Source: Antarcticibacterium arcticum
GTDB taxonomy: Bacteria > Bacteroidota > Bacteroidia > Flavobacteriales > Flavobacteriaceae
Length of the DNA: 64,000 nucleotides
NCBI RefSeq assembly: GCF_007993795.1
Contig: NZ_CP042476.1
Coordinates: 682,001 to 746,000 of the forward strand
Reading direction: 5' to 3'
This document shows positions 55,603 to 63,837 of this stretch, piece after piece (position 1 is the first letter of the stretch; each line of letters opens with the position of its first letter). The position numbers were made by a program, and so were the translations under genes. The notes beneath the pieces were generated by a model. The model was not told the DNA's origin. It saw nothing but the letters and a program-made list of their open reading frames with translations, and searched no databases.

Positions 55603-56568
55603 TTACTTTTCCTTGTAATCATCTTCATCATAAATGTTGGAATAGGAGTTACCTTTGGTAACAAAAAATTCCCCGGTTACATATCTGTAATGTTTGTCTA
55701 ATTCAGAAATCTTATGAAGCTCATCTTCCGTTAAGCTTACGCCCGCGCTTCCAAGATTTTCAATGATGCGTTGCGGGGTAGTGGATTTTGGAATTACTGC
55801 AGTACCCCGAATAAGATGCCATTTTATTAAAACCTGTGCTGGTGAGGCGCCATGTTTTTTAGCGATTTGAACAATAGTACTGTTTTCAAGTAAAGAAGGT
55901 TCATTACTAGCCTTCATAGCACTGGATCTGTCCCCACTACCCAGCGGAGAATATGCAGTTAAATGTATATTATTCCGGCTGCAGAATTCCAGCATTTTAT
56001 GTTGCTGCAGGAAAGGATGCAGTTCAATTTGATTCATTTCGGGCGGTTCGGGAGAATCTTCGATCAACTCCTCAAGCCTGGGAATACTAAAATTTGATAC
56101 TCCCACATGTTTAGATAAACCCAGGTCTCTTGCTTCAAGCATTTTATTCCATGTATCAATTATGGGCGCCTCATCCAGGGATAGATATTCGTCATTCGAT
56201 TGTGGAAAAGCAACGCCGGGCTTAAAGGCAACCGGCCAGTGAATAAGGTAAAGATCAAGATATTCCAGCTGCAAATCTTTTAAAGTGATTTTAAGAGCGG
56301 GGATCACATCCTCTTTTAAATGGGCATTGTTCCAAAGTTTGGAAGTGATCCAGAGGTCCTCTCGTTTTACTTTGCCTTCTTTAAAGATCTCGGCCAGGGC
56401 CTCTCCAATTTCGGCTTCATTTCCGTAAGTAGCAGCACAATCAATGTGTCTGTACCCATTTCTAATTGCCGTTTTAACGGCTTCTCCCACTTCGCCTTTG
56501 CCAGACTTCCACGTTCCAAGTCCTATCGCGGGCATTTCATCTCCATTGCTGAATTTTAATTTTAACAT
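55603..56568 (-). CDS. Aldo/keto reductase
   Basis: The 321-residue NADPH-dependent enzyme has the catalytic set Asp and Tyr in IDCAATYGNEAEIGEAL, Lys in LWITSKLWNNAHL and His in LYLIHWPVAF, with the cofactor-binding AVIPKSTTPQRIIENL near the C-terminus. It follows the eukaryote-like AKR1 pattern (LSKHVGVSNFSIPRLEEL). Substrate is unknown; small aldehydes are likely. It is a single gene, convergent with rny. Confidence 0.92.
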   Translation of the reverse strand: MLKLKFSNGDEMPAIGLGTWKSGKGEVGEAVKTAIRNGYRHIDCAATYGNEAEIGEALAEIFKEGKVKREDLWITSKLWNNAHLKEDVIPALKITLKDLQLEYLDLYLIHWPVAFKPGVAFPQSNDEYLSLDEAPIIDTWNKMLEARDLGLSKHVGVSNFSIPRLEELIEDSPEPPEMNQIELHPFLQQHKMLEFCSRNNIHLTAYSPLGSGDRSSAMKASNEPSLLENSTIVQIAKKHGASPAQVLIKWHLIRGTAVIPKSTTPQRIIENLGSAGVSLTEDELHKISELDKHYRYVTGEFFVTKGNSYSNIYDEDDYKEK

Positions 56569-56640
56569 AGCTAATATTTTTTCTTCAAGATATGAAGGAA
56601 TAGGGACAGCTACCAGAACCCGGGAGTATTTAGCACAATT

Positions 56641-57543
56641 TTAGTAATTGCTTCGCGGGTGGAAATCTTTAATCACCTCTCTCAAATGACTTTTATCCAC
56701 GTGCATATAGATCTCTGTGGTGGTGATGCTCTCATGACCCAGCATTTGTTGGATCGCCCTTAGATCGGCCCCATTCTCAAGGAGGTGGGTTGCAAAGGAA
56801 TGCCGGAAGGTGTGCGGACTTATATTTTTATTAAGATTGGCCGTGAGCGCCAAATTTTTTACAATAGTAAAGATCATGGCACGGGTAAGCTTATTTCCCC
56901 TTCGGTTAAGAAAGACAACATCTGAAGCTAATTTTTTTACAGAGACCCTGTTTCTTGAATTTTCCAGATATTGGGTGATATAATTTTGGGTGATTTCTCC
57001 AATAGGAACGAAACGTTCCTTATCTCCTTTCCCGGTGATTTTTATAAAACCTTCCTGAAAGTATAGATCAGAGATATTAAGATCAATTACTTCTGAAACC
57101 CGCAAGCCACAGCCGTAGAGAGTTTCAATAATAGCACGGTTTCTTTCACCTTCATTGGTGCTTAAGTCTACGGCCGCAATCAAGTCATCAATCTCATTAA
57201 GGGAAAGGGTATCTGGCAATTTACGCCCTGTTTTGGGTGATTCAATCAATTCCATAGGATTGTCATCACGGTACCCTTCAAAAATGAGGTAATTAAAAAA
57301 GCTTTTAAGTCCCGAAATAATTCTGGATTGTGACCGGGCATTCAGGATCTTGGCAACCTCATAAATGAAATGCTGAAGGATCTCCCCTGTAATTTTTGTA
57401 GGAGAAACCCTTATTTCATTTGTGCTTAAATGGTTAATAAGTTTGGAAATATCTAAGGAATAGTTTTGAACCGAATTTTTTGCAAGGCCCCGTTCTATCA
57501 GTAAAAAATGCTCAAAATCCTTTTGTGCTTGTTGCCAGTTCAT
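56641..57543 (-). CDS. xerD: Tyrosine recombinase XerD
   Basis: From ATG 57543 (MNWQQAQKDFEHFLLIERGL) the product is exactly 300 residues. The catalytic residues are Arg148 (CGLRVSEV), Lys172 (GKGDKERF), His244 and Arg247 (HTFRHSFATHLL), His270 (MLGHESITTT) and Tyr279 (EIYMHVD). XerD resolves chromosome dimers at dif. A 45-codon upstream open extension has no family likeness and overlaps the divergent barrel gene's promoter area, so it is rejected. XerC is not in the window. Confidence 0.93.
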   Translation of the reverse strand: MNWQQAQKDFEHFLLIERGLAKNSVQNYSLDISKLINHLSTNEIRVSPTKITGEILQHFIYEVAKILNARSQSRIISGLKSFFNYLIFEGYRDDNPMELIESPKTGRKLPDTLSLNEIDDLIAAVDLSTNEGERNRAIIETLYGCGLRVSEVIDLNISDLYFQEGFIKITGKGDKERFVPIGEITQNYITQYLENSRNRVSVKKLASDVVFLNRRGNKLTRAMIFTIVKNLALTANLNKNISPHTFRHSFATHLLENGADLRAIQQMLGHESITTTEIYMHVDKSHLREVIKDFHPRSNY

Positions 57544-57656
57544 TAGCCAGGTTATTAACAATTTGTGTTTCAGTATTAGTAATACTTTATGTTTTAATAA
57601 GCTTTCCTTAACAAATGTAAGTCTAATTTTGTCCACGAACTTTAAAACTAGAAAAT

Positions 57657-58286
57657 ATGAAAAAGTCATTTTTAGCAATAGCGATTGGATTATTTGGATT
57701 TACAGCTACTATGAACGCTCAGGAATCTGTTATGTTTGGAGCGAAAGGTGGGGCTAACTTTGCAACCTTTGCGGGAGACGGGGTGAATGCCTGGAATGAC
57801 CCTTCAGGAAGAACTTCCTTCCACCTGGGTATGTTGGCAGAAATTCCATTATCGGAGCGTTTCTCAATTCAGCCGGAGGTTTTATATTCAGGACAGGGAT
57901 ATGATATTTCCAACAGGAACAATGCCGATGATATAGAATATCAATTGGATTATATAAATGTACCGGTAATTGCAAAGGTGTATGTTTTTGATGGGTTTGC
58001 TCTTGAAGCAGGGCCGCAGGTTGGATTTTTGGTAAAAAGTGAAGTAGATTACAAACCTTCCACCGTTAATGAAGGAGATATTTCATTAAATGAGGACCAG
58101 TTCAATACTGTAGATTTTAGTGTTGCTTTAGGTGCTTCCTATAAGTTTAGAGGTGGATTTTTTCTAAGCGGACGTTATAATATTGGTCTAAGTGATATTT
58201 ATGATGACAGTTTCGCGAACAACATCTTCTCTGGTGCAGATGCTAAACACTCTGTAATCCAGGCCGGTGTAGGATTTATGTTTTAA
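57657..58286 (+). CDS. Outer-membrane beta-barrel protein 1 of 4 (PorT-like)
   Basis: The 209-residue product has a signal peptide (MKKSFLAIAIGLFGFTATMN, then AQ) and an eight-strand-type barrel of the porin/PorT-like family: VMFGAKGGANFATFAGDGVN, TSFHLGMLAEIPLSERFSIQ, PEVLYSGQGYD, VDFSVALGASYKFRGGFFLS, and a final aromatic strand HSVIQAGVGFMF. Closely similar to the third barrel gene here. Its role is unknown; barrels of this kind are small and probably do not form wide pores. Confidence 0.87.
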   Translation: MKKSFLAIAIGLFGFTATMNAQESVMFGAKGGANFATFAGDGVNAWNDPSGRTSFHLGMLAEIPLSERFSIQPEVLYSGQGYDISNRNNADDIEYQLDYINVPVIAKVYVFDGFALEAGPQVGFLVKSEVDYKPSTVNEGDISLNEDQFNTVDFSVALGASYKFRGGFFLSGRYNIGLSDIYDDSFANNIFSGADAKHSVIQAGVGFMF

Positions 58287-58308
58287 TAAATCTTAATTAA
58301 GTTATTTG

Positions 58309-58340
58309 AAAGGTGCAGGAATTTTCCTGCACCTTTTTTT
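58309..58340 (+). terminator. Terminator after barrel gene 1
   Basis: AAAGGTGCAGGAA and TTCCTGCACCTTT form a near-perfect palindrome followed by more T residues. Confidence 0.87.
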
Positions 58341-58403
58341 GTTTTCAGGATTTTTTAAGCCTACTACTTTTTCTATTTTTAGATATTTATAAATCTCCCC
58401 TTA

Positions 58404-59006
58404 ATGAAGAAGAAAATATTATTTTCACTGCTATCGTTTTTCTTTTTACAAGAGTCCTTTGCACAATTTACTTTTGGAGCTAAGGCAGGGGTAAACCTGG
58501 CAAATATTGAGGTGCAGGAATTTAATTCTCAAAATCGTACCGGTTTTCACGCAGGGTTTTTGGCAGAGATAACCTTTGGGAAACGCTTATACTTTTCTAC
58601 GGAAGTTTTATATTCATCTCAGGGATTTAAAGATGTAGAGAATTCTACAGAAAATGAATCTTCCAGGGAATTCGCTACAGAATTGGGTTATTTACAGTCT
58701 CCTTTCCTTTTAAAATACAGGATCATAGAAGGTTTGAATATTCAGGCGGGGCCACAAATGGGGTTATTGATTTCGGCGATCACGAGAGGACCGGATTCAA
58801 AACAGGATGACAAATATCTCTATTCAGATTTTGATTACGGGATGACTTTTGGACTTGGTTATAAATTTTATCAGGGATTATTTGTTCAGGGAAGATACAA
58901 TTGGGGATTAGGTACTATATATGAAAAGGATAAGCTACCACAAGCCGGTAATGAAGAAAATGCCAGAAACAGGGTGATTCAGTTTTCAATAGGGTATATG
59001 TTTTGA
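58404..59006 (+). CDS. Outer-membrane beta-barrel protein 2 of 4 (PorT-like)
   Basis: The 200-residue product has a signal peptide (MKKKILFSLLSFFFLQESFA, then Q) and the same barrel pattern: FTFGAKAGVNLANIEVQEFN, RTGFHAGFLAEITFGKRLYF, EVLYSSQGFKDV, NIQAGPQMGLLISAITRG and the last strand RVIQFSIGYMF. It is more distant from barrels 1 and 3 than they are from each other. It is the only one without a clear shared leader sequence. Confidence 0.85.
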   Translation: MKKKILFSLLSFFFLQESFAQFTFGAKAGVNLANIEVQEFNSQNRTGFHAGFLAEITFGKRLYFSTEVLYSSQGFKDVENSTENESSREFATELGYLQSPFLLKYRIIEGLNIQAGPQMGLLISAITRGPDSKQDDKYLYSDFDYGMTFGLGYKFYQGLFVQGRYNWGLGTIYEKDKLPQAGNEENARNRVIQFSIGYMF

Positions 59007-59134
59007 AGATTTTTCATTAAATGTAGATTTAAAATAGGTGTGAGGTAAGTCTTACACCTAATTTTTTGAAAATAATTGAACGTATCTTAAAAATTACTAG
59101 CTTTATGTTATATAACCAATTAAATAATTAGATT

Positions 59135-59740
59135 ATGAAAAATCATTTACTTATTGTAATTATTTCTCTTATGTCTTTAGGGGGAGCCCAGGCTCAGGAG
59201 TATTTTAATTTTGGGGTCAAGGGAGGTGTGAATTTTGCTACACTTACAGGGGATGATGCAGATGAGCTGGATGCGAAAATGAAAACAGGTTTTCATTTGG
59301 GAGTATTAGCTGAAATAATGATCTCCGATAAATTCGGAATTCAACCGGAGGTGCTCTATTCTTCCCAGGGAGCAAAGTCTGATGTCGCAATGTTTGAGGA
59401 ATTTGGAGGAAATGTGGACGTAGATATTAAACTGGACTACATTGCCGTACCGGTAATGTTGAAGTATTTTGTTGCACCAGGCTTCAGCCTTGAAGCGGGA
59501 CCACAGTTCTCCTTTTTATCAAAATCTGAAATCGAGGCTGAATTTGGAGGTGAAACAGAAACTGAGGATATCAAAGATGACACCGAGTCTTTTGACCTTG
59601 GGGCAGCCTTTGGGGTTGGCTATGGATTACCACAGGGATTTCTTGTACAGGCCAGGTATGTTATGGGCTTCTCTGATGTTTATACAGATTCTGATGCCAG
59701 AAACAGCGTGATACAGCTTTCGGTAGGTTGGAAATTTTAA
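59135..59740 (+). CDS. Outer-membrane beta-barrel protein 3 of 4 (PorT-like)
   Basis: The 201-residue product has a signal peptide ending AQAQ and strands FNFGVKGGVNFATLTGDDAD, KTGFHLGVLAEIMISDKFGI, QPEVLYSSQGAKSD, FSLEAGPQFSFLSKSEIEAE and NSVIQLSVGWKF. It closely resembles barrel 1. An acidic loop (EFGGETETEDIKDDTESFD) probably faces outward. The 5' leader ACCAATTAAATAATT before its start recurs before barrel 4. Confidence 0.87.
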   Translation: MKNHLLIVIISLMSLGGAQAQEYFNFGVKGGVNFATLTGDDADELDAKMKTGFHLGVLAEIMISDKFGIQPEVLYSSQGAKSDVAMFEEFGGNVDVDIKLDYIAVPVMLKYFVAPGFSLEAGPQFSFLSKSEIEAEFGGETETEDIKDDTESFDLGAAFGVGYGLPQGFLVQARYVMGFSDVYTDSDARNSVIQLSVGWKF

Positions 59741-59795
59741 AGATAAAATAGGCGATGTTTTCATTATGTCAATGAAAACCTCAAAATATCAAAAC

Positions 59796-59822
59796 GACGT
59801 GAGATTCCCTTACGTCTTTTTT
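59796..59822 (+). terminator. Terminator after barrel gene 3
   Basis: GACGTGAG and CTTACGTC (one G-T pair) close loop ATTCC, followed by a T run. Confidence 0.78.
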
Positions 59823-59894
59823 AATGCCCTTATAATTTAAACTGTTCATAAAAGTTGTAAATTTATGATACACAACCAATTAAATAATTGAAAT

Positions 59895-60389
59895 ATGAAA
59901 AAATCTTTCTTTATTGTATTAATTGCATTATTTTTCATTTCTTCTGCTTTTTCTCAAAGCAATTTTAGGATTGGAGTAAATGCAGGTATCCCCGTGGGGG
60001 ACATTGAAGAATTCACCACTTTTCAGTTAGGAGCAGATGTGGCCTATCTCTATCCTGTTTCCAACCTATTTAGCGTAGGAGCATTGGCAGGGTATTCCCG
60101 ATATTTTGGAGATGATGTTTCAACTCCTCTTGGAAATATTAACGTAGATGATATTTCATTTCTTCCCATCGCCGCATCGGCCCGTTTCGGATTTGAAAAT
60201 TCCTTATTCGTAGGTGCAGACCTGGGATACGCTGTAGGCCTGGACGATGGCAATGACGGCGGATTCTATTACCGACCCAAACTTGGATATGCATTTGGAC
60301 CGGTTGCCTTAATCGCATCATTTTCCGGGATAAGTGTAGATGGAGGAGACGTTTCCTCAGTTAACCTGGGCGTGGAGTTTGGATTTTAA
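59895..60389 (+). CDS. Outer-membrane beta-barrel protein 4 of 4 (short type)
   Basis: The 164-residue product has a signal peptide (MKKSFFIVLIALFFISSAFS, then Q) and barrel-like strands NFRIGVNAGIPVGDIEEFTT, FSVGALAGYSRYFGDDV, ASARFGFENSLFVGADLGYA and the final VNLGVEFGF. It is shorter and lacks the VLYSSQG motif, so it may be a different small barrel family that shares the locus. The 15-base leader upstream matches barrel 3. Confidence 0.82.
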   Translation: MKKSFFIVLIALFFISSAFSQSNFRIGVNAGIPVGDIEEFTTFQLGADVAYLYPVSNLFSVGALAGYSRYFGDDVSTPLGNINVDDISFLPIAASARFGFENSLFVGADLGYAVGLDDGNDGGFYYRPKLGYAFGPVALIASFSGISVDGGDVSSVNLGVEFGF

Positions 60390-60406
60390 CTTTAAAGAAC
60401 TTATTT

Positions 60407-60438
60407 AAAAAACGGAGGGCCAACTGGCCCCCGTTTTT
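60407..60438 (+). terminator. Terminator after barrel gene 4
   Basis: AAAACGGAGGGCC and GGCCCCCGTTTTT pair with one A-C mismatch over loop AACT. Confidence 0.82.
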
Positions 60439-60499
60439 CATTTCTATAACTCATATATCTCTGCTTTTTTAGTGGCTAAAATTTAAATATCTTTAGACC

Positions 60500-60919
60500 A
60501 TGAAATTACTTATTATCAATGGCCCCAACCTGAACCTACTGGGAACACGCGAGCCGGACACTTATGGGAAGGAAAGTTTTGAAGATTATTTTTCAAAACT
60601 TCAGTTTAAGTTTCGTGAAACCGAATTGTCCTATTACCAAAGCAATATTGAGGGGGAGCTTATAGATCGCCTTCAGCAAGCCGATAAGGAATTTGACGGG
60701 GTGATCCTCAATGCAGCTGCTTATACACATACATCTATTGGAATTGGAGATGCTGTAAAAGCTATTTCTATTCCGGTAGTGGAGGTGCATATATCAAATA
60801 CTTTCTCCCGGGAAAGTTTCCGTCATACCTCTTATATTTCAGCAAATGCAAAAGGGATTATAATAGGTTTTGGCCTTCCGGTTTATGACCTGGCTATCCA
60901 AAGTTTTATAAACAAATAA
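60500..60919 (+). CDS. aroQ: Type II 3-dehydroquinate dehydratase
   Basis: The 139-residue enzyme removes water from 3-dehydroquinate in the shikimate pathway. Motifs: LLIINGPNLNLLGTREPDTY with the catalytic Tyr, SNIEGELIDRLQQADKEFDG, ILNAAAYTHTSIGIGDAVKA and VEVHISNTFSRESFRHTSYI with catalytic His. It is standard in size and forms dodecamers in other species. The PP-loop gene begins one base after its stop, so the two share a transcript. Confidence 0.96.
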   Translation: MKLLIINGPNLNLLGTREPDTYGKESFEDYFSKLQFKFRETELSYYQSNIEGELIDRLQQADKEFDGVILNAAAYTHTSIGIGDAVKAISIPVVEVHISNTFSRESFRHTSYISANAKGIIIGFGLPVYDLAIQSFINK

Positions 60920-60920
60920 A

Positions 60921-61646
60921 ATGTCAAAAGCCTATCTTAACTGGAGTAGTGGAAAAGATGCGGCCTATGCTTTATACTTACTTCAGCAGGAAAAAAAGAT
61001 CAAAGTGGGCAAATTGGTCACCACTATCAATGCTGAAGTAAACAGAATTTCCATGCACGGTGTACGGCTTGCACTTTTGCAAAAACAGGCAGAAAGTCTT
61101 CAGCTTCCCCTTCATATTATTTCCCTTGATGGAAATGTATCTATGAATGAGTACAACGCTGTTATGCAAAAGAGTATAGATCTTCTTAAAGCCGAAGGTT
61201 TTACGCATAGCATTTTTGGGGATATTTTCCTGGAAGATCTCCGGTCTTACCGCGAAGAACAATTGCATAAAGTGGGTATAAAAGCGGTTTTCCCCTTGTG
61301 GAGGATGGATACCGCCCAATTAATGCGGGAATTCATTTCAGCAGGTTTCAAGGCTATTACTGTGTGTGTCAATGCCAAATTGCTTGATGAGTCTTTCTGC
61401 GGTAAGATCATAGACCAGCAATTTCTTAAAGATCTACCTTCACATATTGATCCCTGTGGAGAAAATGGGGAATTTCACAGTTTCGTATTTGACGGTCCTA
61501 ATTTTAAATTTCCGGTGGAATTTGAAAAAGGGGAAATAATTAAAAGATCCTTTGTTCAAAAAGAGAAAAAGGAGGATAACTGTTTTACAAATAAGGAGAC
61601 TTCCTGGGATACAGAATTTTGGTACTGCGACCTGATCCCCAAATAG
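60921..61646 (+). CDS. Dph6-like PP-loop ATPase (diphthine-ammonia-ligase family)
   Basis: The 241-residue protein begins KAYLNWSSGKDAAYALYLLQ with the PP-loop SGKD, and has RISMHGVRLALLQKQAESLQ and the family's IFGDIFLEDLRSYREEQLHK. In eukaryotes and archaea the family amidates diphthine on elongation factor 2, but bacteria lack diphthamide, so here the substrate is unknown. It is coupled to aroQ with one base between. Bacterial members are sometimes labelled adenine nucleotide alpha hydrolase. Confidence 0.87.
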   Translation: MSKAYLNWSSGKDAAYALYLLQQEKKIKVGKLVTTINAEVNRISMHGVRLALLQKQAESLQLPLHIISLDGNVSMNEYNAVMQKSIDLLKAEGFTHSIFGDIFLEDLRSYREEQLHKVGIKAVFPLWRMDTAQLMREFISAGFKAITVCVNAKLLDESFCGKIIDQQFLKDLPSHIDPCGENGEFHSFVFDGPNFKFPVEFEKGEIIKRSFVQKEKKEDNCFTNKETSWDTEFWYCDLIPK

Positions 61647-61657
61647 GTTTAACGAAA

Positions 61658-61687
61658 ATTGCCCTGCAAAAATATTACAGGGCAATT
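61658..61687. terminator. Hairpin between the PP-loop gene and lpdA
   Basis: AATTGCCCTG and CAGGGCAATT pair perfectly over an 11-base loop between two convergent genes. T runs are short, so a weak bidirectional terminator. Confidence 0.6.
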
Positions 61688-61710
61688 AGATTTATATTTT
61701 CGTCTAACGT

Positions 61711-63102
61711 CTACAAATGTATTACTTCATCATAAGCCGCAGCTACCGCTTCCATTACAGCCTCACTCATTGTAGGATGGGGATGAATAGCTTTTAACAC
61801 TTCGTGTCCGGTAGTTTCAAGTTTACGTCCTAACACAGCTTCCGCAATCATATCTGTAACTCCTGCGCCAATCATATGGCACCCTAACCATTCCCCGTAT
61901 TTGGCATCAAAGATCACTTTCACAAAACCATCTGGAGTTCCGGCGGCTTTAGCTTTTCCTGAAGCTGAGAATGGGAATTTTCCAATCTTTAATTCGTAAC
62001 CGGCTTCTTTTGCCTGTTTTTCAGTCATTCCTACAGATGCTATTTCGGGAGTAGCATAAGTACAACCCGGAATATTACCGTAATCAATTGGATCTACGTG
62101 CATTCCCTTGATCTTTTCAACACAGGTAATACCTTCCGCAGATGCCACGTGTGCCAGTGCTGGTCCTGCAACTACATCACCAATTGCATAAATACCCGCT
62201 ACATTGGTCTGGTACCACTCATTAACCACGATCTTGTCCTTATCTGTCTTTATTCCAAGATCTTCAAGCCCAATATTTTCAGTATTAGTTTTAATTCCCA
62301 CAGCGGAAAGTACTATGTCTGCTTCAAGAGAAATTTCTCCTTTGGCAGTTTTCACTTTTGCCTTTACACCTTTTCCTGAAGTATCAACGCTTTCTACTGA
62401 AGAATTGGTCATTACCGTAATTCCCGCCTTTTTGATGCTTCTCTCAAATTGTTTGGAGATCTCCTCATCTTCCAATGGCACAACATTTGGCAAAAACTCC
62501 ACGATGGTAACCTCTGTTCCCATGGCATTGTAAAAATGTGCAAATTCAACTCCAATTGCCCCGGAGCCTACCACTATCATAGATTTTGGTTGCTCCTTAA
62601 GGGTCATTGCCTCACGGTATCCAATGATCTTTTTTCCATCCTGCTTAAGGCTTGGAAGTTCTCTGGATCTTGCACCTGTGGCTACTATAATATGGTCTGC
62701 CTGGTATTCGGCAGTCTTTTCATTCTTATCTGTTACAGCAACTTTTTTACCTGCCTTTAATTTTCCAAAACCTTCAATTACGTCAATTTTGTTTTTTTTC
62801 ATAAGGAACTGAACTCCTTTGCTCATTCCTTCCGCCACGTTCCTGCTGCGTTTTACCACGGCGCTAAAATCCTTATCAGGGTTTTGAAGTGTTAATCCGT
62901 AATCTTCGGCATGTTTTAAATAATCAAAGACCTGTGCACTTTTTAAAAGAGCTTTGGTTGGAATACAACCCCAATTTAGACAAACCCCACCCAGGCTTTC
63001 TTTTTCAACTATAGCGGTTTTAAACCCTAATTGTGAAGCGCGAATGGCGGTTACATATCCTCCGGGTCCACTTCCTAAAACAATGATATCGTATTTACTC
63101 AT
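61711..63102 (-). CDS. lpdA: Dihydrolipoyl dehydrogenase (E3)
   Basis: From ATG 63102 (MSKYDIIVLGSGPGGYVTAI) the product is 463 residues. FAD binding is by GSGPGGY; the redox disulfide is Cys41/Cys46 in GGVCLNWGCIPTKALL; the NAD-binding fold is SMIVVGSGAIGVEFAHF; the C-terminal catalytic pair lies in LKAIHPHPTMSEAVME (His-x-His-Pro). It is E3 of the pyruvate, 2-oxoglutarate or branched-chain dehydrogenase complexes or the glycine-cleavage system. A 33-codon upstream extension is rejected. E1/E2 genes are not adjacent. Confidence 0.95.
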   Translation of the reverse strand: MSKYDIIVLGSGPGGYVTAIRASQLGFKTAIVEKESLGGVCLNWGCIPTKALLKSAQVFDYLKHAEDYGLTLQNPDKDFSAVVKRSRNVAEGMSKGVQFLMKKNKIDVIEGFGKLKAGKKVAVTDKNEKTAEYQADHIIVATGARSRELPSLKQDGKKIIGYREAMTLKEQPKSMIVVGSGAIGVEFAHFYNAMGTEVTIVEFLPNVVPLEDEEISKQFERSIKKAGITVMTNSSVESVDTSGKGVKAKVKTAKGEISLEADIVLSAVGIKTNTENIGLEDLGIKTDKDKIVVNEWYQTNVAGIYAIGDVVAGPALAHVASAEGITCVEKIKGMHVDPIDYGNIPGCTYATPEIASVGMTEKQAKEAGYELKIGKFPFSASGKAKAAGTPDGFVKVIFDAKYGEWLGCHMIGAGVTDMIAEAVLGRKLETTGHEVLKAIHPHPTMSEAVMEAVAAAYDEVIHL

Positions 63103-63209
63103 ATTTGGAAATTTTTGTAACAGTTTAAGAAGTTGCGAATTTAAGGAATTATGGGCTAATCTAAAAGTCTTATAAACCTTTACGCTTATGTAAATGGCCA
63201 TAAAAATTA

Positions 63210-63242
63210 AACGGGCTTAATCCTCCCTAGGATAAGCCCGTT
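63210..63242 (-). terminator. Terminator after the collagen-like lipoprotein gene
   Basis: AACGGGCTTA and TAAGCCCGTT pair with an inner TCC/GGA, and on the reverse strand are followed by TTTTTA. Confidence 0.72.
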
Positions 63243-63264
63243 CAATTCAACTCAATTTTTTATT

Positions 63265-63822
63265 TTAATTATCTAAGCTGGCCTTTATAACATCATTAGG
63301 TTCAAGGTTCAGGCCTTTCATAACTGCATTCATATTTGAAAGATCTACTCCCGAAGTTGCAAATTCACCAGGAATTATTGCAATTCTTAAAACCTGGTTT
63401 TGGGTATAGGATGGATCCAGGGTGGCAAAATCTATGGTCCCGTCTAAAAAGATCAAAACGTCAAAAAAGGTGTAATCAAAATTATATTGTAAAGCGCCTC
63501 CATCAAGAAAATAGGTTTGCGGAAGCATTCTGAAAACTTCCACCGGTGCTCCACCGGCAGTTCCATCTTCTCCTACCTTAAGGTATACCAGCACAACATC
63601 TGTTTCAAAGACTTCAACATTCGCATCATTAAAATCCAGAAACAGCTCATAATTGTTGGCCGCTGTAAAACTACCTTCCAGATCAATTACAGTTGCGATA
63701 AGACCATTCTCTCCCTGGGGGCCCTCAGGGCCAGGGGGTCCCTGCGGGCCGGCGGGGCCATCACTACTGCAGGAGGATAAAACAAATGCTGAACAAAATA
63801 ATAAAGTGAATAATTTTTTCAT
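63265..63822 (-). CDS. Lipoprotein with a short collagen-like repeat
   Basis: The 185-residue product has a lipoprotein signal (MKKLFTLLFCSAFVLSSC). Right after the acylated Cys and SSD come collagen triplets GPAGPQGPPGPEGPQGEN, six Gly-X-Y repeats. The rest is a beta-rich domain (TVIDLEGSFTAANNYELFLD; VVLVYLKVGEDGTAGGAPVE; VLRIAIIPGEF) of unknown function. The short collagen stretch could act as a trimerising stalk near the membrane. It is transcribed toward lpdA from the msrB side. Confidence 0.84.
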   Translation of the reverse strand: MKKLFTLLFCSAFVLSSCSSDGPAGPQGPPGPEGPQGENGLIATVIDLEGSFTAANNYELFLDFNDANVEVFETDVVLVYLKVGEDGTAGGAPVEVFRMLPQTYFLDGGALQYNFDYTFFDVLIFLDGTIDFATLDPSYTQNQVLRIAIIPGEFATSGVDLSNMNAVMKGLNLEPNDVIKASLDN

Positions 63823-63837
63823 GTTTGAAAATTTAGG

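Noticed and set aside
57544..57678. 45-codon N-terminal extension of XerD
   Set aside because: The product from 57543 is the normal 300 residues, and the extension overlaps the start of the divergent barrel gene.
63103..63201. 33-codon N-terminal extension of lipoamide dehydrogenase
   Set aside because: The enzyme starts MSKYDIIVLGSG at 63102 as in the family.
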